From positions 1 through 16,563 of the forward strand of contig JAFMSA010000018.1 in assembly GCA_017353855.1 (NCBI GenBank): a stretch of DNA of 16,563 bases, read 5' to 3'. The notes under the pieces are model-generated. The model saw only the letters and a program-made list of their open reading frames with translations, ran no database searches and was not told where the DNA came from. This document shows, one piece after another, positions 6,870 through 14,243 of this stretch (position 1 is its first letter; each line of letters opens with the position of its first letter). The DNA comes from Alphaproteobacteria bacterium. Lineage in GTDB: Bacteria > Pseudomonadota > Alphaproteobacteria > ATCC43930 > CGMCC-115725. The translations under genes were made by a program, and so were the position numbers.

Positions 6870-8120
6870 TCACACATCGGCACAGGGCGAGCCCACGCGC
6901 TGGCGCCAGACCAGGACGCCGATGAGTGTCAGATTAACCACATTGAAGAGGATGCCGGCGGCGAAGGCGATGGCATAGAAGCCGGCGTAATCGTAGATCG
7001 CGCCAGCGAGCCAGCCGCCAAAGGCCATGCCCGAGCCGCTGAACAGCAGTACGGTTGGAACGCGCCATGACGCTTCCGAGGCGGGAAACAACTCGCGCAC
7101 GGTCAGCACGTAAGCGGGAATGATGCCGCTGAAGCCTAGGCCGAACACGGCCGAGACCGTGAAGAGTCCGGCCTCGCTCTGGGTCGCCAGGAAACCGACC
7201 ATTGCAACGAGCTGACAGGCGGAACCGGCGAAGATCGTGCGCAACCCGCCGATCCGGTCGGCTACAAGGCCCCAAGCCTGCCGGCTCAGAAAAGCGAGGC
7301 CGAGCAACATCGAGAGCATCGCCGCGCCGATCGATGCCGAAATCCCGACGTCGGTGCAGAGGGCCACAAGATGGCCTTGTGGCATCGCCATGGGCACGCA
7401 GCAGCAAAAACCCGCTGCGGCAAGCATCGATAGTGCAGTCGCCGGCCGCAACCCGAGCACCGGGGCGGACAGGCGGGGGCCTGTGGCGCTGCTGTCTAGA
7501 CCGCGAGCTTCGGGCGCGGGGCCGAGCATCAGCGCGGCGGCAGGCAGGATCAGCGCAACCTCGATCACGGCAAAGCCAAGCATCGTGTTGCGCCAGCCGA
7601 TTTGGGCCTCCGCTGCCGAGAAGATCGGCGCCCAGATCGCCGCCGACACGGACGAACCGCTGCCGAGCAGGGCCAGAGCCGTGCCGCGGCGACGATCGAA
7701 CCAGCGTGACACGTATATGTAGAGCGGGGCATTCATCCCGGCATTGCCGAGCAGGCCGATGAAGACCCCATAGCCGATGAGCAACGTCAGGGCATTGCCG
7801 CTTTGCGCCAGCAGCAGACCCGTAGCAATCATCAGCGACCCGAAAATCACCGTTGCGCGCACGCCAAAGCGCTCGGCGGCCGGCCCCATTGCGATACCGC
7901 CGACGGATGTACCCAGCCAGGCGAGCGAATACGCCAGCGCCGGCACCGAGCGCTCGCCGCCGAGGTCGGCCGCAATCGATTTGAGGCCCACGACCGTGAT
8001 CGTCGGTGCGGCAAAGGACACGGCGGCGATGCCGAGCGCCGTCAGGCACACGGCCCAAGAGGACCTCGTCTCGATGGTCGATCGGCGCTCGGAACGTGGA
8101 AAGGCTGAAACGATCGTCAT
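6870..8120 (-). CDS. MFS transporter, oxalate/formate antiporter- or monocarboxylate-like
   Basis: A 416-residue membrane protein with 12 predicted helices. After a short polar N-terminus, helix 1 begins near residue 21. Diagnostic parts are the GPAAERFGVR loop between helices 2 and 3 and the block YVSRWFDRRRGTALALLGSG near helix 4-5. That W-F-x-x-R-R-G-x-A pattern is characteristic of OFA/MCT-type carriers. A second-half loop DRIGGLR and VRELFPASEASWRVP follow. Such proteins carry small carboxylates, but the substrate here is unknown. ATG 8118-8120 is the first possible start, because a stop codon lies four codons upstream in frame. The nearest GGAGG is about 16 bases away, longer than usual. 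A double palindrome (8142-8156) lies in the leader. No catabolic enzyme is adjacent. Confidence 0.9.
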   Translation of the reverse strand: MTIVSAFPRSERRSTIETRSSWAVCLTALGIAAVSFAAPTITVVGLKSIAADLGGERSVPALAYSLAWLGTSVGGIAMGPAAERFGVRATVIFGSLMIATGLLLAQSGNALTLLIGYGVFIGLLGNAGMNAPLYIYVSRWFDRRRGTALALLGSGSSVSAAIWAPIFSAAEAQIGWRNTMLGFAVIEVALILPAAALMLGPAPEARGLDSSATGPRLSAPVLGLRPATALSMLAAAGFCCCVPMAMPQGHLVALCTDVGISASIGAAMLSMLLGLAFLSRQAWGLVADRIGGLRTIFAGSACQLVAMVGFLATQSEAGLFTVSAVFGLGFSGIIPAYVLTVRELFPASEASWRVPTVLLFSGSGMAFGGWLAGAIYDYAGFYAIAFAAGILFNVVNLTLIGVLVWRQRVGSPCADV

Positions 8121-8141
8121 ACGCCGATGCTACCGTCCTCC

Positions 8142-8156
8142 GGCCAATTGGCCAAT
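8142..8156. promoter_or_regulatory. overlapping palindromes GGCCAATTGGCC and ATTGGCCAAT
   Basis: Two perfect palindromes of 12 and 10 bases overlap, so GGCCAAT is also repeated directly. They lie 22 bases before the start of the MFS gene at 8120. They could be a binding site controlling that gene; no regulator is obvious nearby. Confidence 0.35.
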
Positions 8157-8479
8157 GCCGGCCGCCCCTGGGCAAGCGCCTCCTCACAGGTCGCTCTGCT
8201 CGCCCACTTCTGAGCCTACCGGCTGCCGCCGATTGCGTGGCACGCTCCCAGGACCAGCGACCGGGACCAACGAACTGTGATCGGAGCAACGCCATGCTGT
8301 GCCGCCGAATGGGTCCTGCTCGGCTCGACGCCGTGTCCGACGCCGACCTGCCGTTGACGCCTGAGTTCCTCTTTTGTCCGCTTATTCTACGGAAATGGTT
8401 CGTTAGTTCCGGCCAATCTCCCGCCGTTGCGGTCCGACAGAAGATATGCCCGACTATGCCTCGAAAAGGAACGTCGGGT
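8157..8479. other. no recognisable gene
   Basis: About 320 bases between the MFS leader and the antitoxin fragment. There are open frames only of the kind expected from base composition, and no motif was recognised. Confidence 0.45.
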
Positions 8480-8557
8480 ATGTCGCACCGCGCCCTCGGG
8501 AAATGGGGCAGGAGTCTCGCGATCCGGGTGCCGGTGGACGTCGCCCGGGCGATCGGA
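8480..8557 (+). pseudogene. MazE/AbrB-type antitoxin, N-terminal fragment
   Basis: Starting at ATG 8480, with AAGGA about ten bases upstream, the first 26 residues contain GKWGRSLAIRVPVDVARAIG. This is the swapped-hairpin DNA-binding motif (KWG-S-x-A-V/I-R-x-P) of MazE-like antitoxins. After residue 26 the family pattern (normally a G-D-x-V-E-I-type strand) disappears, and no MazF/PemK-like toxin follows. The gene is therefore cut off, apparently at a junction near 8557. It would normally bind its own promoter and neutralise an RNase toxin; neither role is likely to remain. Confidence 0.6.
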
Positions 8558-8559
8558 TC

Positions 8560-8719
8560 CGCGGCCCCTCGCCCCGTATCTCCGGCAGCGCAGCTGCCCT
8601 TGCAGCAAGGTCAGCCGTGCGTACCCCGGGTACCCGTTCGGCGCATTCGAAGACGATCGCCTTGTGCGCGCAGGCGTGGCAGCTCGCGCCTACAGGTGGT
8701 CGCGCAGATCGCGGCAGTA
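8560..8719 (-). pseudogene. small zinc-ribbon protein, frameshifted remnant
   Basis: On the minus strand, three frames together give LRDHL, then ASCHACAHKAIVFECAERVPG, then YARLTLLQGQLRCRRYGARGRG. The layout (C-x-x-C-x-H near the start, then a basic LRC-x-x-C-G block) is that of short zinc-ribbon hypothetical proteins I recall from Rhizobiales. The last Cys is replaced by Tyr (CRRYG) and there are two frameshifts, so it is dead. It ends almost exactly where the antitoxin fragment on the other strand ends. Confidence 0.45.
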
Positions 8720-8726
8720 GACCAGT

Positions 8727-8766
8727 AGGCTTGTTCGTTTGGTTCCCGGCAGAACAAAAGGAACAA
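8727..8766. repeat. inverted repeat with 17-base arms and GTTC/GAAC repeats
   Basis: GCTTGTTCGTTTGGTTC (8727-8743) and GAACAAAAGGAACAAAC (8750-8766) pair at 14 of 17 positions around CCGGCA. Each arm holds two copies of GTTC (or GAAC) five bases apart. This resembles the alphaproteobacterial LexA site GAAC-N7-GAAC, but the spacing is two bases short. It could also be an RNA hairpin or an element end. Confidence 0.45.
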
Positions 8767-8826
8767 ACAAAATCCGGCGATGCTATGGGATGATACTCCT
8801 TGACAGACCTTGCAACCACGCGACTG

Positions 8827-8841
8827 AAGTTAACTTAACTT
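8827..8841. promoter_or_regulatory. AAGTTAACTT palindrome with overlapping GTTAA-C-TTAAC
   Basis: A perfect 10-base palindrome (8827-8836) overlaps an 11-base one (8829-8839), in an AT-rich island about 110 bases past the end of the LacI-type gene. A GGAAGGAGGG purine run follows, but no convincing gene starts after it. It may be the leftover control region of a lost gene. Confidence 0.25.
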
Positions 8842-8876
8842 TCGGAAGGAGGGTGTCGAAGATTTAACCGTTGAAG

Positions 8877-8895
8877 CCGGAAGCCTGGATTCCGG
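8877..8895. terminator. short hairpin downstream of the LacI-type gene
   Basis: CCGGAA (8877-8882) and TTCCGG (8890-8895) form a perfect 6-bp stem with a 7-base loop, 57 bases beyond the stop codon of the regulator. There is no U-run on either strand, so a terminator role is weakly supported. Confidence 0.2.
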
Positions 8896-8951
8896 GGAGA
8901 GGAGCCAGTGCTTGAACCAATTATATGATTGCGCACTCTAGAAGGGAGGCG

Positions 8952-9947
8952 CTAGCTCGATCCGCGTTGCACGATGCGAAACGGAACCTCGATCCGCCGC
9001 TCGACGGTCTGCCCGACCAGCCGTGCCAGAATCATCGCTGCCGCATTGCGTCCGATCCGCGCCGCCTCCACGGTAACCGTGGTAAACGACGGCTCGCTCG
9101 CCGCGCCCAACTCGAAATCGCCGAAGCCGCAGACTGCGAGGCGGTCCGGTACGGCAATGCCTGATTGGCGCGCCTCGACGATGGCACCGAACGCCAGCAG
9201 ATCGGAGCTACAGAACAATGCCGTGCGGTGATCGAGGACTGGCAGCAGCGCGCGCATTGCTTCGCGACCGGCCGTGATCGTGCTGGGTGCCGGCAGTACC
9301 GGGGCCGATATCAGTTGTCCGCCGGCGGTTGCCACACGCTCGGCAAAGCCGTGCTGGCGTGCCAGCGCGCGGCGGTCGCCGGCGGAGAACATCGCAAACC
9401 GGTCATGGCCACGCACCAGGAAATACTCTGCCACCGCCGCCCCGACGGCCGCGTGATCGAATCCCACCAGCATATCGATCGGCCGCTTCCCGGTATCGAA
9501 TATCTCCACAACCGGGATGCCCGCCTCCTGCAGCATCTGTCGGGTCGCCGGCGCATGCTCCACGCCGGTCACCAGCATCCCGTCCGGGCGCCGGCCGAGC
9601 AGTCCACGTACCAGATCGTCCTCTCCCCCTTTGTAGCCGCTGAGCGACAGCATGACCTGGTACCCCGCTGCGCGCAGCGTTTCGGTCAAGCTGTCAATCA
9701 GGGTGGCGAACATCGGATGCGTGATGGTGGGAACAATAGCCCCGACCATTCGCGAGCGCCGTGAGGACAGGCCGCCGGCCATCAGATTCGGCACGTAGCC
9801 CAGCCGGGAGATCGCTGCCTGCACCCGCTCGGCGGTCACCGCTGCCACCCGATCCGATGTGTTGATGACACGCGAGACGGTCATCGGTGCGACGCCCGCT
9901 TCGGCGGCCACGTCGGAAATCGTGACGGTCCGGCCTTTCGCTCCCAC
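8952..9947 (-). CDS. LacI-family transcriptional repressor, GntR (gluconate)-like
   Basis: A 331-residue repressor of usual family length. Residues 8-29 form the LacI helix-turn-helix (TISDVAAEAGVAPMTVSRVIN), followed by the hinge region with YVPNLMAGGLSSRRS. From residue 67 onward comes the periplasmic-binding-protein-like effector domain, starting VGAIVPTITHPMFATLIDSL. The sequence style (GYKGGEDDLVRGLLGRRPDG, AGIPVVEIFDTGKRPIDMLVGFD) resembles E. coli GntR, the gluconate repressor, which suggests a sugar-acid or similar effector; this is from memory. The start is GTG at 9945-9947 with a GGAG ribosome site upstream. It diverges from the ABC importer operon with only 68 bases between the starts, and that gap holds a GntR-like operator. 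It is therefore very likely the local repressor of the transporter and perhaps of itself. Confidence 0.92.
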   Translation of the reverse strand: MGAKGRTVTISDVAAEAGVAPMTVSRVINTSDRVAAVTAERVQAAISRLGYVPNLMAGGLSSRRSRMVGAIVPTITHPMFATLIDSLTETLRAAGYQVMLSLSGYKGGEDDLVRGLLGRRPDGMLVTGVEHAPATRQMLQEAGIPVVEIFDTGKRPIDMLVGFDHAAVGAAVAEYFLVRGHDRFAMFSAGDRRALARQHGFAERVATAGGQLISAPVLPAPSTITAGREAMRALLPVLDHRTALFCSSDLLAFGAIVEARQSGIAVPDRLAVCGFGDFELGAASEPSFTTVTVEAARIGRNAAAMILARLVGQTVERRIEVPFRIVQRGSS

Positions 9948-9980
9948 GACACTGCTCCGTGTTGTGCCCGGGTCAAGGGC

Positions 9981-9996
9981 ATGTTAGCGATACCAT
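9981..9996. promoter_or_regulatory. GntR/LacI-type operator in the divergent gap
   Basis: ATGTTAGCGATACCAT is an imperfect dyad (12 of 16 positions symmetric) centred on CG, as is usual for LacI-family operators. It closely resembles the E. coli GntR site pattern ATGTTA-N4-TAACAT. It lies between the repressor gene (start 9947) and the binding-protein gene (start 10016), 19 bases before the latter, so bound repressor would block the importer operon. Confidence 0.65.
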
Positions 9997-10015
9997 ACTC
10001 TCTCTGAGGAAGCCT

Positions 10016-11185
10016 ATGCCACTGATCGCAACAACACGCCGCGCGCTGCTTGGCGGCATCGCGGCAACCGCCGCCGCCGGGCTCGCGACTCGTGCGCACG
10101 CGGCGCCGATCGCCCTCAACGTCATTGATGTCGCCGGCAACCTCCAACTGACCCGCCCGGCCTTCGAAGACTACATGAAGGCCAAGCGCAACCTCGTCTC
10201 CGCCGTCAACTTCACCCAGGCCACCGCACCCGAGCTGCCCGGCAAGCTCAGGGCGCAGCAGGCGGCGGGAAGGGTGGATATCGACATGGTGCTTACCGGC
10301 ACCGACGCGCTGTCGGCGGGAATACAGCAGAAGCTGTGGGTGACGCTGTTCCCCGCTTACACGGCCAAGCTGCCCAACCTGCAGGCGGTGCTGGAGGCGG
10401 GGGCACTGAAGATGCAGGCCCTGGCGCAGAACCAGGGCGTATGCGTCAGCTACTGCCCGGGCGGGCCGCTGCTGGAATACATGCCCGATATGGTGAATAA
10501 CCCGCCCAAAACCGCGCCGGAGCTGCTCGACTGGGCCCGCGCCCACAAGGGCCAGTTCATCTACGCGCGGCCCGCGAATTCAGGGCCCGGACGCGCCTGG
10601 TTGATGGGAGTGCCCTACATACTCGGTGACAAGGACCCGATGGATCCGGTCAACGGTTGGGACAAGACCTGGGCCTATTTGCGCGAGCTCGGCAAGTCGG
10701 TCGAATACTACCCGACGGGCACCGGCGCGGTGATGAAAGAGCTGGGCGAGGGTTCGCGGTCCATGACCGTCACCATGACCGGCTGGGACATCAACCCGCG
10801 CGCCCTCGGCGTCGTACCGAAGGAGGCCGAGATCGGCACCATCGAGGGCTTCCAATTCGTCACCGATGCGCACTACATGTGCATCCCGAAAGGCCTGGCC
10901 GACGACCGCGTCGCGGTGCTGCTCGACCTGATGACCCACATGCTCACCCCGGAAGCGCAGGCCTATGCCTGGGACAAGGGCTACTTCTATCCAGGCCCGG
11001 CGGTGAAGAACGTGCCGTTGTCGATGGCACCGGAAGCGGACCAGAAGGTCATCCAGGAGTTCGGCCGGCCGATCTATGCCAAACTGCTGTCGGACACGCC
11101 GATGAACGTGCCGCTCCCGGCAGACAAGATGGTCTACGCCTTTCAGCGCTGGGATAAAGAGATCGGCGCCAATGTCGGAAAGTGA
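10016..11185 (+). CDS. ABC transporter substrate-binding protein, Tat-exported
   Basis: A 389-residue periplasmic binding protein of the type I extracellular solute-binding group (PotD/YnjB-like). TTRRALLGG (6-14) followed by an Ala-rich stretch and AHA-AP (27-31) is a twin-arginine signal peptide, so the protein is probably exported folded. The mature region carries recognisable ligand-domain blocks: DMVLTGTDAL, NQGVCVSYC, NNPPKTAPELLDWA and TGAVMKELGEG. A TGWDINPRALGVVPKEAEIG segment follows. ATG 10016 is chosen because GAGGA lies five bases upstream; the frame extends 5' to 9959 only across the operator. First gene of the importer operon, diverging from the LacI-type repressor. It is followed by a 120-base gap with a repeat, then the ATPase. 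The fold class suggests polyamine-, sugar-acid- or thiamine-like ligands; the substrate cannot be fixed. Confidence 0.92.
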   Translation: MPLIATTRRALLGGIAATAAAGLATRAHAAPIALNVIDVAGNLQLTRPAFEDYMKAKRNLVSAVNFTQATAPELPGKLRAQQAAGRVDIDMVLTGTDALSAGIQQKLWVTLFPAYTAKLPNLQAVLEAGALKMQALAQNQGVCVSYCPGGPLLEYMPDMVNNPPKTAPELLDWARAHKGQFIYARPANSGPGRAWLMGVPYILGDKDPMDPVNGWDKTWAYLRELGKSVEYYPTGTGAVMKELGEGSRSMTVTMTGWDINPRALGVVPKEAEIGTIEGFQFVTDAHYMCIPKGLADDRVAVLLDLMTHMLTPEAQAYAWDKGYFYPGPAVKNVPLSMAPEADQKVIQEFGRPIYAKLLSDTPMNVPLPADKMVYAFQRWDKEIGANVGK

Positions 11186-11198
11186 CGGCGTGCGCGGC

Positions 11199-11291
11199 GT
11201 CATTGCGAGAAGCGGACCGGTGGCCGGGCTTGACCCGCCGCCGCAGCCTTGCGCACGACGTGGGAGATCGCTTCGCTGCGCCGGCAACGAC
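11199..11291. repeat. REP-like dispersed repeat with inverted ends
   Basis: GTCATTGCGAGAAGCG (11199-11214) and GCTTCGCTGCGCCGGCAACGAC (11270-11291) are imperfect inverted copies. They resemble the GTCATTGCGAG...GAAGC palindromic repeats I know from Bradyrhizobium and Rhodopseudomonas intergenic DNA. It fills the gap between binding-protein and ATPase genes, where such elements can stabilise the upstream transcript so that binding protein outnumbers the membrane parts. Confidence 0.55.
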
Positions 11292-11305
11292 AGGCAGGAT
11301 GATTG

Positions 11306-12370
11306 ATGGCGATCGCCTCGCGGGATTTTCGCGCGCTCCGGCTCGATCATATCAGCCGCTGCTTCGGCACGCTAAACGCGCTAAAGGATGTCACCCTCAG
11401 CGTGGAACGGGGCGAGTTCATCGCCCTGCTCGGCCCCTCGGGCTGCGGCAAATCGACGGCGCTCAACTGCATCGCCGGGCTTTTAGACCTGAGCGGCGGC
11501 GCGATCTGGCTCGATGAGCAGCGGATCGACAACCTAGGGCCCGAGCGCCGCGGGTTCGGCATGGTCTTCCAGAACTACGCTCTATTCCCGCACATGACTG
11601 TGCGGCGCAACATCGCCTTCGGTCTGGTCACGCAGCATCGGCCGAAGGCGGAGATCAGCCGCCGCGTCGATGAGGCGCTGACGCTCGTCCGCCTGACCGC
11701 TCAGGCCGAAAAGCTTCCGGGACAGATCTCCGGCGGCCAGCAGCAGCGGGTGGCCATTGCCCGCGCGATCGTCGTAGAGCCGCCCCTCGTGCTGATGGAC
11801 GAGCCGCTTTCCAACCTCGACGCCAAGCTGCGGCTGGAGATGCGCGCAGAAATCCGCCGCATTCACAACTCGCTCGGTTGCGCCTCCATTTACGTTACGC
11901 ATGACCAGGAGGAGGCGCTCTCGCTCGCCGACCGGATCGTGGTGATGCGCGAAGGGGAGATGCGCCACGTCGGCTGCCCGGAGGAACTCTATGCACGCCC
12001 AGCGCACGCGGATGTGGCGGAGTTCATGGGCTACCGCAACCTCGTTCGTTCGCGGGTGGAAGCGGCCGGCAACACGCTGACGGTCTCGATTGCCGGTGCC
12101 CGGCTGAGCGGGACGCCGATGGAGGCAGTGAACGGCGACGCGCTCGTCGCGATCCGCCCGGAGGACCTCACGCCCGCGGGCGATGCGCCTATCGCAGCGA
12201 CCGTCGACGCAGCAGAATATCGCGGACGGGAGTTCTATGGCTTCGCCCGCACCGCCGACGGCACCGAACTCTATTTTCGTTCGGAACGACGGGTGACGGC
12301 AGGTGACGCAATCCGTCTCGGCGCTCCGCCCGAGCGCGTGCTGATCTACGCAGCGGGTGACGCTCCGTGA
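11306..12370 (+). CDS. ABC transporter ATP-binding protein (PotA/UgpC-like)
   Basis: A 354-residue cytoplasmic ATPase that powers the importer. All nucleotide-binding motifs are intact: Walker A GPSGCGKST (43-51), Q-loop Gln89 in MVFQNYALFPHM, signature ISGGQQQR (141-148), Walker B LVLMDEP (161-167), D-loop SNLDAKLR and switch His199 in VTHDQEEA. Residues from about 245 form the C-terminal TOBE-type regulatory domain, with the typical AIRPEDL segment, as in the polyamine, sugar and iron importer ATPases. Start chosen at ATG 11306 with AGGA six bases upstream; a TTG directly before it is less likely. Its end overlaps the first permease by four bases (GTGA), showing translational coupling. The partners are the binding protein upstream and both permeases downstream. 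Confidence 0.95.
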   Translation: MAIASRDFRALRLDHISRCFGTLNALKDVTLSVERGEFIALLGPSGCGKSTALNCIAGLLDLSGGAIWLDEQRIDNLGPERRGFGMVFQNYALFPHMTVRRNIAFGLVTQHRPKAEISRRVDEALTLVRLTAQAEKLPGQISGGQQQRVAIARAIVVEPPLVLMDEPLSNLDAKLRLEMRAEIRRIHNSLGCASIYVTHDQEEALSLADRIVVMREGEMRHVGCPEELYARPAHADVAEFMGYRNLVRSRVEAAGNTLTVSIAGARLSGTPMEAVNGDALVAIRPEDLTPAGDAPIAATVDAAEYRGREFYGFARTADGTELYFRSERRVTAGDAIRLGAPPERVLIYAAGDAP

Positions 12371-13266
12371 GCGCGGCTGCCGGCATTCCGGATAGACCTT
12401 CGCTGCGCCTCTTTCTACGCACGCGAGGCCTCGATGGCGTGACCTTGCTCGTTCTGCCGGCGGTGCTCTTCATCCTGGCGCTGTTCGTCTATCCATTTCT
12501 TTACGGGCTCTGGCTGTCGTTCCGGCCGAACGGGGGCGGCGGCCTGGCAAACTATGCGAAATTCTTTGCCGACCCGTTTCTTTATACGACGATCACCAAG
12601 ACGCTGATGCTCGCCGTGCCGGTCACCGTGCTGAATGTCGTCGTCTCCATCCCAGTCGCTTTGCGGGTGCGACTGATGCGCCACCAGCGCCTGCTCACGA
12701 CCATCCTGGTGGTGCCCATCACGCTTGGGACGGTGCTGGTGTCCGAGGGCCTGCTCACCTATCTGGGCCCGCGCGGCTGGGTCAACCGCGTGCTGCTGGA
12801 CCTCGGCCTGATCGGCACGCCAGTGCGCCTATTGCACAACTACTGGGGCGTGTTCCTCTCGCTGGTGATTACCGGCTTTCCCTTCACCTTCCTGCTGACG
12901 CTTTCTTATTTGACCGGCATCGATCCGGCGCTGGAGAACGCCGCCGCGGTGCTCGGCGCACCGGCGCGGGAACGCTTCAAGCGCGTTCTGCTGCCACTGC
13001 TGATCCCGGGCCTCACCATCACCCTGGCGCTCTCGTTCGTGCAGGCGTTTTCGGTGTTTCCGTCCGCCATCCTGCTGGGCGAGCCGGCAGGTGCCACGCG
13101 GGTGATTTCGATCGCAGCCTACACCGCAGCCTTCGAGCAGTACGATTATTCGCTGGCTTCGGCGATTGCGATGCTAATGGCGGGCATCCAGGTGATTATC
13201 GTCCTTGCTCTGCTGGCGGCGCGCGGACTCATCTATAGCGGGCCGGCGGCAAGCGGGAAAGGCTGA
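12367..13266 (+). CDS. ABC transporter permease (PotB-like)
   Basis: A 299-residue inner-membrane protein with about six helices, a normal length for binding-protein-dependent permeases. The helix starting LLVLPAVLFILALFVYPFLY (27-46) is typical of the N-terminus. The cytoplasmic EAA loop is ENAAAVLGAPARERFKRVLLP (190-210), with the conserved Gly197 and the LP end that contacts the ATPase Q-loop. It starts at GTG 12367, overlapping the ATPase stop in a GTGA junction, and is followed five bases after its stop by the second permease. It forms a heterodimeric channel with that protein. The sequence shows no unusual or missing segment. Confidence 0.93.
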   Translation: MSAAAGIPDRPSLRLFLRTRGLDGVTLLVLPAVLFILALFVYPFLYGLWLSFRPNGGGGLANYAKFFADPFLYTTITKTLMLAVPVTVLNVVVSIPVALRVRLMRHQRLLTTILVVPITLGTVLVSEGLLTYLGPRGWVNRVLLDLGLIGTPVRLLHNYWGVFLSLVITGFPFTFLLTLSYLTGIDPALENAAAVLGAPARERFKRVLLPLLIPGLTITLALSFVQAFSVFPSAILLGEPAGATRVISIAAYTAAFEQYDYSLASAIAMLMAGIQVIIVLALLAARGLIYSGPAASGKG

Positions 13267-13271
13267 GGGCG

Positions 13272-14102
13272 GTGCGCGCGGACCGTACACCCGGGGCCCG
13301 CGCCTGGGCCTTCGCGGTCTGGGTGCTGGTGGCGTTTTTTGTGCTCAACCTCGCGGGTATGATCGCCACCGTGGTGCTCGATTCGATTGGTACCCACTGG
13401 TTCGCTACCTGGCTGCCGGCCGGCTGGACCGGCCGCTGGTACGGCATGGTCTGGAACGAATTTCAGCTACCTCCGATCCTGATCGTCACCGTCGAGGTGG
13501 TGGCGGCAGTCATCCTGCTCTCTGGGCTCATCGGCGTGCCGGCCGCCTATGCGATGGCGCGACGCGACTTCCCCGGCAGGCGCGTCGCCATGCTGCTGTT
13601 CCTGCTGCCGCTGCTGGTGCCACCGATCACTTACGGCATTCCGTTGGCAACGGTGCTGTATCAGGCGCACCTCGCCGGCACCATCTGGGGCGTGATCCTG
13701 GCGAATCTGGTGCCCGGCGTGCCGTTCGTGATCCTGATCATGATCCCGTTCATCGAACAGATCGACCCGCGGATAGAGGCAGCGGCGCGCGTGTACGGTG
13801 CCGGAATGGGGCGGTTGTTCGGGCAGGTGCTTGTGCCGTTGTTGACACCCGGAATCCTGGCCGCGCTACTGCTGGTGCTGGTGCGCACGATCGCAATGTT
13901 CGAACTCACCTTCCTCACCGCCGGCCCGACCAGTCAGACGCTGGTCGTGGCGCTCTATTACGCGGTATTCGCCGCGGGCGTGCGTCCGCAGCAGTCGATC
14001 GATGCCATGGCCGTGGTCTACACGGTGACAACGATGATGTGGTTGCTGATCACGCTGCGTTTCGTTAACCCAACCCAGCTCGTGGGACGCGCCAGGCGCT
14101 AG
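13272..14102 (+). CDS. ABC transporter permease (PotC-like)
   Basis: A 276-residue inner-membrane permease and the last gene of the operon. There are about six helices, including AMLLFLLPLLVPPITYGIPL (106-125). The EAA loop is EAAARVYGAGMGRLFGQVLVP (169-189), with Gly176 conserved. A GTG start is used with GAGGG in front, five bases after the stop of the first permease, so the two are almost certainly co-translated. The ends differ from the first permease, as expected for PotB/PotC-type pairs. No catabolic gene follows: the next gene, a second binding protein, runs in the opposite direction and ends 141 bases away. Confidence 0.93.
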   Translation: MRADRTPGARAWAFAVWVLVAFFVLNLAGMIATVVLDSIGTHWFATWLPAGWTGRWYGMVWNEFQLPPILIVTVEVVAAVILLSGLIGVPAAYAMARRDFPGRRVAMLLFLLPLLVPPITYGIPLATVLYQAHLAGTIWGVILANLVPGVPFVILIMIPFIEQIDPRIEAAARVYGAGMGRLFGQVLVPLLTPGILAALLLVLVRTIAMFELTFLTAGPTSQTLVVALYYAVFAAGVRPQQSIDAMAVVYTVTTMMWLLITLRFVNPTQLVGRARR

Positions 14103-14243
14103 TGCGCGAGCGATTGGAGGCGGAATCGTCGGAAGTCTAAATCAAAAATATCTGAAATTCTTGAATTTTCCTCGGCCGGCGCTGCCGACCGTCGCGCCTT
14201 TGCGCCGTGGAGATGTTATCGCTAGCGGCCCTTGCCAGTGCGT

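Noticed and set aside
6934..8295. 453-codon open frame on the minus strand overlapping the MFS gene
   Set aside because: It is extremely Arg-rich, has no family motifs, and runs in another frame of the same strand as a clear 12-helix transporter; it is a high-GC artefact.
8480..8728. Reading the MazE-like start through to 8728 as a complete antitoxin of about 82 residues
   Set aside because: After residue 26 the sequence loses the antitoxin pattern and overlaps the minus-strand zinc-ribbon relic, so only the N-terminal piece is supported.
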